A stretch of 17,697 nucleotides of DNA from Eimeria necatrix (taxonomy: Eukaryota; Apicomplexa; Conoidasida; Eucoccidiorida; Eimeriidae), in NCBI RefSeq assembly GCF_000499385.1, contig NW_013654636.1, positions 1 through 17,697 of the forward strand, written 5' to 3'. The notes beneath the pieces were generated by a model. That model searched no databases. It worked only from the letters and a program-made list of their open reading frames with translations, and was not told where the DNA came from. The position numbers were made by a program, and so were the translations under genes. Position 1 is the stretch's first letter; each line of letters begins with the position of its first letter. Below, piece after piece: positions 8,002 to 17,273 of the stretch.

Positions 8002-9163
8002 TTAAAAAAGACCATTGGAGAAAAGGATCATAATGAACCCAAGTGCCAATGACGGCCTGACCGGGGAATCCCCGTTGCCCTGTTCAACACCAGCTATAGC
8101 ATGAACAATCTTCTGCCATTCCTCTTCCCTGCAAATCCGTCCACAACACAATATATTGGTCATTTAGATACATGGAGGTAAGCGCTACATATGGAATTCA
8201 CACTTAGGCTAAGCTGCCTATGCACTTTGGGTCCTATGCAGCCAAATCCGTGGTCCTTGAGCGTGTGTTCCCACTTGAATGGCGCTTCTCCCGTGTTCAG
8301 TGCTTTCGGATTCGTCAGGCAGAGAACGGCAGTAGTCGTTTGAGTGTTATCTTCGAGTCTCCTCAATATCCGCCCGTTGTGGCTTCTAGACAGGGATTGG
8401 GCAGCAAACTCGTTTCCGCCCGTTGTTGTGCAGGTGACAAACGCGCAGCTGGCCACAGGGTTCGTCTTGGGGTTATAGAGAGCAACAAAGGAGACGGCCC
8501 TGTCGGTATATACATCAGGGTTATTCAGCGCTGTGTATTTTGGAGGCAAACTGTTACTGAAGAGAGAAAAGCCGCCTTGCCAGTACTTCACTGCTGCTTC
8601 GCAATCACTCTCGCCGGCGTAGTATGCGGGCGTTCCCACCAATTTATCGATTTCAGAGCTCTCTTCCCCATCCTTCGCATAATGGAACAAAAAAGAAGAA
8701 AAAATCTGCATCTGTTGCTGTACGTGCCGTATCCACTCTTCAGGCTCGTGAATGCCTAGGAGTGCTAGAGCTTTCTATCGCACTGTGCCTGTGACGCGGC
8801 TTACTCCCACTATCTTTTTGCAGATTTGGTCCCATAAAGTTCCAGAGTTTATGTCTACCAGCGCAGAGTGTTCCGGTAGTATTTGTCCCGCTTCTGTTGC
8901 GTTGGCAAACGCAGGGAACCCCGCGGCTGCCCTGGCCTCGTTCATCTCGGTGAAGCAGTTAAGCGCTTCTGTGGAACACCAACACACACAAGCATAGCTT
9001 AAAAAATGAGGCATCACTCTGAATTAACAGGATTTTTGACTCAAAACAAAGAAAAGACGGGAGCAAAATGCTCACGTGCTTTTCCTTTTGTAGTGGCGCT
9101 TTCTGTCCCGTGTCCACAGAGCACAGACACGACGACGAGCGCAGGAAAAAGGAGGCGAAGCAT
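8002..9163 (-). CDS. SAG family surface antigen E (GPI-anchored), intact, 4 exons
   Basis: In coding order the exons are 9163-9076, 8968-8805, 8672-8275 and 8128-8002, totalling 777 nt for 258 residues. Exon 2 is one codon shorter and exon 3 two codons longer than in B; both changes keep the frame. The signal peptide is MLRLLFPALVVVSVLCG. Exon 2 gives LNCFTEMNEARAAAGF and LWDQIC. Exon 3 begins DGEESSEIDKLVGTPAYYAG, a variant of the FAYYPG block shared with F, and includes FVALYNP, SCAFVTC, a TTTGGN insertion and VLCLTNP. Exon 4 gives EEEWQKIVHAIAG and a hydrophobic end with TAA at 8002-8004. All six cysteines are present. The exon 1 donor is GCAC/GTGAGC, giving a glutamine at the junction where sisters have glutamate. 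It is the first gene of the minus arm and converges on D. A GPI-anchored surface location is inferred from the family and both terminal signals. Confidence 0.89.
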
Positions 9164-9206
9164 CTCCGGCAAATATGCAAGAAAATAGTGCTCAAAAAAA
9201 GATCAA

Positions 9207-9236
9207 GGAAACAAGCTATGGACAGAATGAGTGAAC
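9207..9236 (-). promoter_or_regulatory. Proximal conserved block upstream of E
   Basis: On the minus strand GTTCACTCATTCTGTCCATA then GCTTGTTTCC, 44-73 bases before the E start. This is the most diverged version, but the GTTCAC start and pyrimidine-rich end remain. Confidence 0.4.
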
Positions 9237-9449
9237 GCTGTTTTTTTCTGGACGCAGGGGCGGGAAGGGACAGTCCTGGGCAGGGTGGGAGTGGCTGAAC
9301 TTGTCGTTGATACCCTCTTCTTCCTCCTTCATCTGCATTTGCACTATACCTAAAGCTAAACAAAAAAGCACAAAATTTGTTAGTAACTGTGCTACACATG
9401 GATCCGAGCATTTCGTGATCAACACGTGGCTTAGAGGCTCTTTTGTTCT

Positions 9450-9476
9450 GGGTCACCACATCACCCCCAAAGATCT
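9450..9476 (-). promoter_or_regulatory. Distal conserved block upstream of E
   Basis: On the minus strand GATCTTTGGGGGTGATGTGG then TGACCC, 287-313 bases before the start. It is nearly the same as the D version although E lies in the other arm. Confidence 0.42.
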
Positions 9477-10295
9477 ATGCTGCAAAGTACGTGAAGCTCT
9501 TCTTTTAAGAAAGCCTCCCTACAATTAGCCCACTTTGCTTATGTTCTCCAACAAACCGTTCCATCGAAAAGCAAGAAACATCTCATAGCAGGGAAGCTTC
9601 TGAGCAGTGCCTAACACACCACTGGTTCAAATTGATGCATAAACCGACGCTCACTAGAATTTTTTCGCACGCGCCTGCCATGGCTTAACAAGATGACAAA
9701 AAATAAAAATGTGGAAAAAGAAATTATCGATCGAGCTGTTCCCCCTTGAATGAGCGTGGCAACACCATGGCCCCACAATGCATTAGACAGCAGAAAGGTA
9801 ATGCTCCTCTACAACACTTCATGCAAACTGACTATAGGGAGCTCCAGTTAAACACTTTCTTGACTAATAAAGGCATGAAGGGTTGCCATGAAACAATTCC
9901 TTCGCTTTGAAGCGACCTTGCGAAGTGACCTGGTGCGAAGAAGCTCTCAAGCTGGCAAAACAAGTGGCCATGGTATACACCGCCATTACATCACCAATAT
10001 CGCTAGACACATCCAAGTATAGGCTAGGCATCGGCAGTGATGCTCAAGATACTTAGGACTACTGGGCATAAGTACGTCTGTACAATGTCGCAAATGCCAC
10101 GTGGTAGCACATGAATTGCACCGCCAGCAATTGATCGCGACAATATCTTAAGAGCTAAAACAGAAGCTGTTCAGCATGCCTCAACAGAAACGATAAAAGA
10201 CCAGGAGAAACCTCGTGGTCTCGCGTGCTGGGTCATTTTTCAATTCGACAAGCTGTGTCTGTCCAGTGCCAGCATCCTGCTCAGAGGCTGGCAGC

Positions 10296-11434
10296 TTAAA
10301 AAAGACCGTAGGCAGAAATCATCATTATGAGCACAAGTGCCAACGTTGGCCTGATATTTGAAGCCCCGTTGCCCTCATCAGTACCAACTATAGCTTGAAC
10401 AATCTTCTGCCATTCCTCTTCCCTGCAAATCGAGCCACAGCACAAGATATTGATCATTTAGGTCATATGGGAGCAAGCGCTCAGTATGAAATGCACACTT
10501 CAGCTAAGTTGTGGATGGGCCTGGGGTCGCGTGCAGCCAAGTCCGTGGCCCTGGGGTGTTTTCCCACTTGAATGGCGCTTCTCCAGTTTTCAGTGCCTCC
10601 GGATTCGTCAAGCAGATAACGGCAGTAGTTTTTTGGGGCTCATTTTGAAGTCTTCTTAGTGACCGGTTATTCGGGCTTCTAGCGAGCGCTGGGGCAGCAA
10701 GTGTACTTGTCTTTGTGCAGGTGACGAAGGCGCAGCTCGCCAGAGGGCTCGCCTTGGGGTTATAGAGGGCAACAAACGAGACAGCCTTGTCGGTATAGAC
10801 ATCAGGGTCGTTCAACGCTGTGTAATTTGGCGGCAGTTTGTTATTGAAGAGAGAAAACCCGTCCTTCCAGTATTGCACTGCCGCTTCGCAGTCCTTTTCT
10901 CCAGCGTAATAGGCGGGTGTTCCCACCAATTTTTCGATTTCACCTGTATCACCTTCGTCCTTAGCAGAAAAGTGCAACACAAAGAAAATGGGGGATCAGT
11001 CGCTACAGTCACTATAGTCTTCGGTTTCACTACATGTGGCGAAAGCAGTGCCTTCGAGAGACAGCCTACCCCCATTATTTTCTCGCAGACTTGGTTCCAT
11101 AAAGTTTCGGGGATTACTGCCTTTCCCGAACCAGCATGTTCCGGCAGCAGTTGTCCATCTTCGGTCGCCTCACCAAACGCAGGCAGTCCCGCGGCTGTTC
11201 TTGCCTCATTCATCTGAGGCAAGCAATTGAGCGATTCTGAGAAAATGTCCGACACACAGAAGAATTTCGTGAAGAAGCTCAGTCTCCCCTCGGAAATAGC
11301 AGGAACGGCGCCTCGAAAGAAGAAAAGACAGGAGTAAAATGGTTACCTGCTTTTCCGGTTGTGGCAGCGCTCTCTGCCTTGCGTCCGCGGAACCCAAGCA
11401 CAACGACGAGTGGAATAAAAACGAGACGAAGCAT
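10296..11434 (-). CDS. SAG family surface antigen F (GPI-anchored), intact, 4 exons
   Basis: In coding order the exons are 11434-11347, 11236-11070, 10959-10568 and 10422-10296: 774 nt, 257 residues. The signal peptide is MLRLVFIPLVVVLGF, followed by a linker ending TTGKAG. Exon 2 gives LNCLPQMNEARTAAGLPAF and LWNQVC; exon 3 gives KLVGTPAYYAGEKDCEAAV, FVALYNP, SCAFVTC and VICLTNP; exon 4 gives EEEWQKIVQAIVGTDEG and a hydrophobic end with TAA at 10296-10298. All six family cysteines are present and no frame is broken. F is closest to E in this window: both share PAYYAG in exon 3 and a PEH motif in exon 2. The acceptor of exon 3 (CTAAG) has a clear pyrimidine tract before it, which supports the exon 3 border used for all copies. 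The product is inferred to be a GPI-linked parasite surface antigen. Confidence 0.9.
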
Positions 11435-13125
11435 CTTTCGTTATTAAAAGGTGCTCAACAAAAAGCGTCGGAAGGAAACACTTTCTGGAGGGGATCGGTG
11501 AACGGTGTTCCCCTGTCAGCGGACGGGTTCGAAGAGCACATTTGTGGTCCGGTTTGGCGCTCGTGTACTTGATGTTAACGTATTCCCTTTCTCCTTCATT
11601 TCTTTTTTCACAATCATTCGCACTCAATGAAAATAAGGCCCACAGTGTTCGAGGTTGTGCTACATCGGTTTGTAGCTTTCATGATCTTCACTGCGTGCCT
11701 TACAGACCCACTTGTTCTGAGGAAGCCAATGCCAAACTTACACTACCAACAACATACTTCTGCTGAAACAACTCCCCCTAGACCAGCCTGCTCTACATGT
11801 GTGCTTCTTTGGATTGATGTATCGCAAAGTAATACACACTGTATCATGGGTGCTCGTAAACAATGCGTCAGACGACAAATAGTTGAAGTTCAGGTGTACA
11901 AAAGTGTTCACTACAGCGTATCCACAAGTACATCCCCCGGCTTAACAAGGCAACAAATAATGAGGCGAGAGAAAAGGAGAGAGAAAAGGAAGTTTTACTT
12001 TCGGTTTTACCTCTTAAAATCTTAGCAACCCCGTCACGCCTCAGTTCTTCAGACAGCTAGGAAGGGTATTCCTCAAGAAGCCCACATTGAAAATGTTTGC
12101 AACACTTTCTATTTAAACGCTTCCCCCAAAAATAATACAGAAATGTGTCACGATACAAACTTGCCCATTTGAAGTCACCTTGTATGGGGAGGCTCAACCT
12201 GCCCAAATCCGCAGACATGGAATATACCGCCATTACATCGCTGATGCAGCCACAAACAGTTAGAGGTGAGCACAGCACTGACTGGTAAATCAACAATATT
12301 CAAGCCTAGTGAAGAATGCTGACTATACTGGCCTAGCCTGAATTGTGCGGTTGCGTGTGCTAACGTGCTAGAGATCATGAAATGCCCGATAGCAGGAGCG
12401 CTTGTCAACAGTGCATCACATATCAGCGGGTTAAATTGATGCATGCGCAAATGCCCACAAAAACTATTATTGTACTCACTCATTGTACTCATCCCCTCCT
12501 ATAAATCGACTACAAAGATTAAGAATAATGTGGTGGGAAAAAAGCCCACCTTCAAATGCTTTTCCGTTAAGTGACGGCGTCGGCAACTCATCAACACTCA
12601 AGGCGTGAGGAAACCAACACAGGATATTTTCCCGCATGGGTGCATTCAAAATTTCTTCAATGCGTCCCAATTAGGTGCATACTTAACAATAAGGCTACAA
12701 AGGGATGCCATGACGAAGGTCTGCACCCCGAAAGTGATCTCGGGAAGTGACCTACTATGAGAAGACTCAATCTCGCCAAACAAATCGCCACGGCGAGACG
12801 ACAGCAGTAGATCACCGATATCGCTAGACATAACTTAAAATAGGCACAGCTCTGGCAGTGATTCTGAAGATACATGGGAGTAGTAGGCATAAAAACGTCT
12901 GGATAATATCGAAAATGGAGCCTGGCAGCACATGGGGTGCTGTGTCAGCACCTGATCGTGGGACTCCGCTTCAGCGGCTAAAAGGAGTCCATATTTTGCA
13001 CTCCTCAACACGAACAATAAAACACCAAAAGAAACCTTTTGGTCTCGTGTGCTGGGCCATTTATTCGGTGACACGGCTGACGGCAAGCCTGTCCAGTGCC
13101 AGAATCCTGCACAGAGACTGACAAC
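11435..13125 (-). repeat. Enlarged spacer between F and G with an internal duplication
   Basis: At 1,691 bases it is about 560 longer than the other spacers. The excess fits a divergent duplication of the middle and downstream part. One copy spans roughly 11650-12290 (GATTGATGTATCGCAAA near 11813; GAGGCTCAACCTGCCCAAA near 12189; ATACCGCCATTACATCGCTG near 12224-12243). The other spans roughly 12290-12860 (AAATTGATGCATGCGCAAA near 12434; AGACTCAATCTCGCCAAACA near 12763-12782; TAGATCACCGATATCGCT near 12808-12825). The remainder down to 13125 is the usual G downstream flank. No gene is supported. Confidence 0.65.
11471..11502 (-). promoter_or_regulatory. Proximal conserved block upstream of F
   Basis: On the minus strand GTTCACCGATCCCCTCCAGA then AAGTGTTTCCTTC, 37-68 bases before the F start. 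Confidence 0.42.
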
Positions 13126-14277
13126 TCATAAAAGAACGTAGTGGAAGAATATTATTATGGGCCCAAGCAACAACGACGGCCTAACCGGCGAAACCGCGTT
13201 GCCCTCCTCAGGACCACCTATAGCATGAACAATCTTCTGCCACTCCTCTTCCCTGCAAACCCAAGCACAGCACAATGCATTGATCATTTGGGTCCTTGGG
13301 GAACAATTTTACATACAAGAGACACCGCCGTGAAAAGTTGCCGATGCACTTTGGATCCTATGCAGCGAAGTCTGTGGTCTTGCGGTGTAGTCCCACTTGA
13401 ATGGCACCGCATCAGCAGCCAGCACCTCCGGGTTTGTCAAACAGATAACAGCTGTGACAGATTCCCTCCAGATTGAAGTTTCCTTAATGTCTGGCCTTCG
13501 CGGCCTTTTGGCAGGGCTGAAGCAGCAAGCGCGGCTCCTTTTGTGCAGGTGACAGAGGCGCAGCTGGCCACGGGGCTCGCCTTAGGGTTATAGAGAGCGA
13601 CGAAGGAGACAGCCTTGTCAGTATAGACGTCAGTCTTGTTCGGCTCTGTGTACGCTGGGGGCAGCTCGTTATGAAAGAGCGGAAACCCGTCCTTCCAGTA
13701 TTGCACTGCCGCTTTGCAGTCTTTTTTGCCCGGATAATAGGCGAAGCTCCCCTCTAAGCTTTTGGCTTCATTGCTGTCGTCTGCTTCCTTCACATAATAG
13801 AGTGCAAAACAAGATAAACCTGGCGTCTCTTGTTGCATGCACCGTGACCTACAGGACGCTGATTGGCCAAACGAACTCGCGACAGCAGTGTGCTTAACAA
13901 GGGACTAACCGCTGTTATTATCTTGCAAATTTCCTTCCATAAAGTATCAGCATTTATGGCTTTTCCCGAAGAGGAGCTTTGCGGCAGCGTTTGCTCAGCA
14001 GTAGATGCCTCCTTAAACTCATCGAGTCCAGCGGCTGTCCTGGCCTCGTTCATGTCGGCCAGGCAGTTGAACCACTCTGAAAGGAAACTCGAATACACAC
14101 AGGAACATTTTGAATAAGAAGAAACTACAACTCAGTAATATGAAGAGGTTTGCTTCTTAACGAGGAAAAGACAGGAGTAACATGCATACCTGCTTTTCCC
14201 GTTGTGCTTGCACCACCGGCTGCGTGCCCACAGAACACAGACACAACAGCGGGCGCAATAAAAACGAGATGGCGCAT
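13126..14277 (-). pseudogene. SAG family gene G, pseudogene (1-base deletion in exon 3)
   Basis: In coding order the exons are 14277-14190, 14076-13910, 13787-13397 and 13252-13126. Exon 1 encodes a good signal peptide (MRHLVFIAPAVVSVFCG) and exon 2 gives WFNCLADMNEARTAAGL and LWKEIC. Exon 3 is open through SFAYYPGKKDC, FVALYNP and SCASVTC but is 391 nt long, against 392 in B, C, D and F. A base is missing near 13453-13470, in the stretch before the last cysteine. The shifted frame stops at TGA 13437-13439, giving about 201 residues without the sixth cysteine or the GPI signal. Beyond the shift the original frame resumes (TAVICLTNPEVL, AVPFK) and exon 4 is normal (EEEWQKIVHAIGG), ending TGA at 13126-13128. 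The splice sites look sound. The lesion is recent or could be a single-base assembly error; raw reads would settle this. Codon and splice features place G with B and C although it lies on the other strand. Confidence 0.85.
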
Positions 14278-14317
14278 CGTTGACAACCAGAATAATATTA
14301 CATAGAGGGCGGGTTAG

Positions 14318-14345
14318 AGGAATAACTTCTGGGAGAGTTGGAGGC
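14318..14345 (-). promoter_or_regulatory. Proximal conserved block upstream of G
   Basis: On the minus strand CGGCCTCCAACTCTCCCAGA then AGTTATTC, 41-68 bases before the G start. The 40 bases between it and the ATG closely match those of C. Confidence 0.42.
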
Positions 14346-14549
14346 CGCTGTTCCCTTGTGGACGATCGTGAGCACGTAGGGCACCTGAGGGATGGGTTCG
14401 GGCGGCTGTGCTCGCTGATTGTCTTCTTTTTCCCCTTCATGTCGCTCTGCAGGATTATTTAGTTTCAGTAACAATATGTCTTGTTTTGGTTCTTAATGTT
14501 TCGCCTGTGGTTGTGCCTTTCGTGACCCATGCCACGTGCCTCAAACGTG

Positions 14550-14576
14550 GGTCACCGCATCACTTTAAAGATCTGC
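14550..14576 (-). promoter_or_regulatory. Distal conserved block upstream of G
   Basis: On the minus strand AGATCTTTAAAGTGATGCGG then TGACCC, 273-299 bases before the start. Confidence 0.4.
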
Positions 14577-15401
14577 ACCACCAAGAGCACATCCAAAGCA
14601 CAGACAATTTTTTCTGCTGAAACGTACAAGTAAACTTTTCTGCAGTCAATTGTGGAGCTGTTTTGAAGCACGTGAGAGCAAGAAATGCCGTATAGGACGA
14701 GTGCTTTTCAAAAGTGCGTCACACACCAATGGTGCTTCAGTTGATAGAGGCACAAATGTTCACTAAGATCTTTTCACAAACACACTAACAGTTTTCGCAA
14801 GAAAAAAAAATGGAGTGAGGGGAAACAAGTCATAATTCGAACTTTTCCGCTTTTCGTGATGGCGGAAAGCCATGGACGCTCAAAGTGTGGGAAGGCTGAG
14901 ACAGGATATTTCTCGCCACGAGAACATTCAAAATGTCTTCAGTGAGTTTTAATTAAACGTGTACGCGACAATAAGGATACAAAGGCATGCCATGGCACAC
15001 GTTTGCGCCTTTAAAGTGACATCATGCAGTCACCCAGTGTAAGGAGGCACACCCTTGCCGAAAACGCAGCCACGGCAAACACCACCAGTAAATCACCGAC
15101 ATCGTTGGACACACCTTGAGATAGGTACCGCCCTGGGAGTGGTCCTGAAGATATCTTAGAGTAGTACGCATAAGCACATCGGGAAACTATCGAAAATGAC
15201 ACCTGCACACGGCATGCATCGACAGCACCTGCTCGTGACACCTCTCTGGTACGGATACAAATGGAATGTTCTTCTGCACGTTTCAATGCACATGATAAAA
15301 TGCCAAAAGAAATTTCTTGCTCCTGCGTGTTCTATTACTTATTCGGTGAGACGTCCAACGACAAGTCTGTCCAGTGCCCGCACCCTGCACAGATACTGGC
15401 A

Positions 15402-15737
15402 GCTTCAAAGAGACCATATCTTTCTTCCAGTAGCAGGGGGGTTCGGAAGCACACGTGTTTCTTCAGATGACTGTATGAACTGAGCAAGTCGCGCAGCTGT
15501 CCTCGCCTATTTCATACTGTCTAAGCAGTTAAGCATTTCACGGGAGAAACTCCAGCGCACACAAAAGATATCTGAAGTCTGAAATAGCAAAAGCGTTGCT
15601 TGGCTAACAGCGCTTCTGGATGGACAACGCTTCTACACAACATGCTCACCTGCTGTTCCCGTTGTGCCAGCACTCGCGGTCATGTGCCCATAAAACACAA
15701 GCACGAAGACAGAGGGAGTAACAACAAGGCGAAGCAT
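15402..15737 (-). pseudogene. SAG family gene H, remnant with large internal deletion
   Basis: Exon 1 (15737-15650) is intact: a signal peptide MLRLVVTPSVFVLVFYG and a linker ending TTGTA, followed by a GTGAGC donor. The exon 2 remnant begins at 15538 (EMLNCLDSM), but its acceptor reads CCCGTG where sisters have CAG. A TAG at 15507-15509 replaces the conserved glutamate codon of MNEAR. Recognisable exon 2 sequence ends near 15425, at the point matching the middle of exon 2 elsewhere. It joins directly to sequence matching the last codons of exon 4 (GGTCTCTTTGAAGC near 15415-15402, compared with GGTCTTTTTTAAGC). The rest of exon 2, all of exon 3, introns 2 and 3 and nearly all of exon 4 are therefore missing, roughly 0.8 kb. 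The remnant cannot make a SAG protein. Its downstream flank is the standard 3' spacer, which confirms a deletion inside a formerly complete unit. Confidence 0.85.
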
Positions 15738-15775
15738 TTTTTAAAAATAAAATAACAGGCAGAAAACAGACTAAG

Positions 15776-15802
15776 AAAAGATATTTGAGGAGAGTTAGTG
15801 AA
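15776..15802 (-). promoter_or_regulatory. Proximal conserved block upstream of H
   Basis: On the minus strand GTTCACTAACTCTCCTCAAA then TATCTTT, 39-65 bases before the H start. It remains intact although the gene body is deleted. Confidence 0.45.
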
Positions 15803-15885
15803 CTTTATATCCTGCTTAACAGAGCTAACGGCAGATTTCGACTTTTTGTTATCTTTCCGGGATGCAATACGGCCTCTGCTGTTCT

Positions 15886-15914
15886 GGGTTGCCGCATCAC
15901 CCGCTGAAAATCTT
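15886..15914 (-). promoter_or_regulatory. Distal conserved block upstream of H
   Basis: On the minus strand AAGATTTTCAGCGGGTGATG then CGGCAACCC, only 149-177 bases before the start. The shorter distance implies a deletion of about 120 bases between the two upstream blocks of H. Confidence 0.35.
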
Positions 15915-17273
15915 CGCCATCCAGCACATGCTCGACACAAGACAAAGTTCTCTCAAGGTACTATTCGCCAACATTGACTGCACTGCACGTGTTCTCCCTT
16001 CAATCCGCATACCAGAGGATGAACAGCAAAGCAATGCATGCTGTCTTATACACAGGGCAGTCCAAATATACGCCTACACAAACGTTCAACACAAACTATC
16101 TACAATTATATCTAGTGTACGAACACGCCAAGATAGAATGGGGAAAGGTAGTCAAGCAAAAGGCTACTGAAGGAGCGAGCTTCCTATCTCCTTGAAGTAC
16201 CTGTGTCTGCTCCAACGGGGTTTGAAGATGATTGGGATTGTTGCAACCAAGCATTCACTTTCGCCACTTTGTCAACACTCAGCCCACCCCAGATGCCGGC
16301 TATGCGGCTTGCTACCCTATGGGCGCATTCTCCTTCACAATAACCCAGCTCTTATTGGATTTGGCGATCTCGCTGTAGACAGCTGCCGGACGCCTAGTAA
16401 TTGAAAAGCTCAATATATGCCTCGTTCGGTGATGCATTCCTCGTTCCGATCGAACCTGCTTAGACCAACCTAGCTCAACTTCAGCAATTGAAAGTAATCG
16501 TAGCATGCTGGATGAAGTTGAAGACGTAATAAGGATTAAATTGCGATTTTTCTACCTCCTATACAAATGAAATTCTGGCCACTTGTCTGAACCTTTTCTT
16601 CGGGCTATTGGCTAATTATTATCGAGTGAACTATCGACTAAGGTACACTGCTAGTAACGGGGTCAGGTTCGGCAACACACGTCTGATTGACACACGGAAT
16701 GTCAGGGCAGCCTTAAAAAGCAGTTGGAGCCTCCGCTGCCCGGTTCGGGCACGGAAAAGCTATCGTTTTCTTCAGATAAATCACCACAGTTGCATTGTTA
16801 GCTTCAGTGGGGAAGGCGGCAGGAGAGCTTTCTTTCGCAATGGTTACAAACAGACCTCACTCATGCATCACTTTCAGTGCGTGAAACAAGCTTTTTGGAA
16901 ATAGCCCGTGACTGCTTGGAGTTTAAGTATTCGTCCCCTCACATTTGCTTGCCTAATTCAGCTAAAGAAGCCTCAAAGCACTACAGGTTCTCCAGATGAC
17001 GGCAGCACGGACAGCCATTCGGTTGTTGCTTCAAGCTGATCTGCATAAAATCCCCCCCACATAGAAAATAATGCTGGACATCAGAAGAAGTGCAACCCTT
17101 TGCTGCAACGGATCATAAAATGTCTTCCGTTTTCTTTCCTTCGAAATAGAAGGAGATAAGAAAACCATATTGACCTCATCTCGCCCTCGGAAGGTCCTCA
17201 TCTGTCATCCAAGGTTCCATTAAGGCTCGTTCTGTCATGTCTATTACTACAGTCCTTAAAAGCCAACGAACTT

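Larger units (their letters stand above)
9164..10295 (-). repeat. Spacer unit between E and F (minus strand)
   Basis: The spacer is 1,132 bases, about the same length as the plus-arm spacers. Read on the minus strand it has the F downstream blocks (CACCAATATCGCTAGAC near 9991-10007 on the plus strand) and the E upstream blocks near 9450 and 9207. The block corresponding to the CACGAGCAGGTGCTGGCG motif is degraded (near 10118-10140). Several T- and A-rich runs occur at 9185-9250. No gene is supported. Confidence 0.7.
14278..15401 (-). repeat. Spacer unit between G and H (minus strand)
   Basis: The spacer is 1,124 bases, standard in length and block order when read on the minus strand: the H downstream flank with GCATCGACAGCACCTGCTCG (about 15213-15232, plus-strand reading) and AAATCACCGACATCG near 15090-15104, and G upstream blocks near 14550 and 14318. 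An A-tract of nine bases lies at 14802-14810. No gene is supported. Confidence 0.7.
15738..17273. other. Spacer between H and I, mostly without recognisable content
   Basis: The first 200 bases carry the upstream blocks of H. From about 15950 to 17273 I see no match to the spacer blocks of the array, no SAG exon on either strand and no tRNA-like fold. Open frames up to 98 codons (16608-16904, plus) have unremarkable composition and no recognised motif. This stretch probably marks the border between the B-H repeat family and the divergent gene I. Confidence 0.55.

Noticed and set aside
8220..8759. Open frame of 179 codons on the plus strand
   Set aside because: It is the antisense shadow of exon 3 of gene E, whose minus-strand reading shows the conserved SAG motifs and splice borders.
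8959..9459. Open frame of 166 codons on the minus strand
   Set aside because: It crosses the start region, exon 1 and intron 1 of E in another frame and has low-complexity composition; no counterpart in other copies.
16650..16760. TTCGGC and TTCGGGC strings resembling a tRNA T-arm
   Set aside because: I could not pair acceptor, D and anticodon stems around them, so a tRNA is not supported.
16608..16904. Open frame of 98 codons on the plus strand in the H-I spacer
   Set aside because: No recognised domain, no conserved copy in the window and no clear start context; length is compatible with chance.
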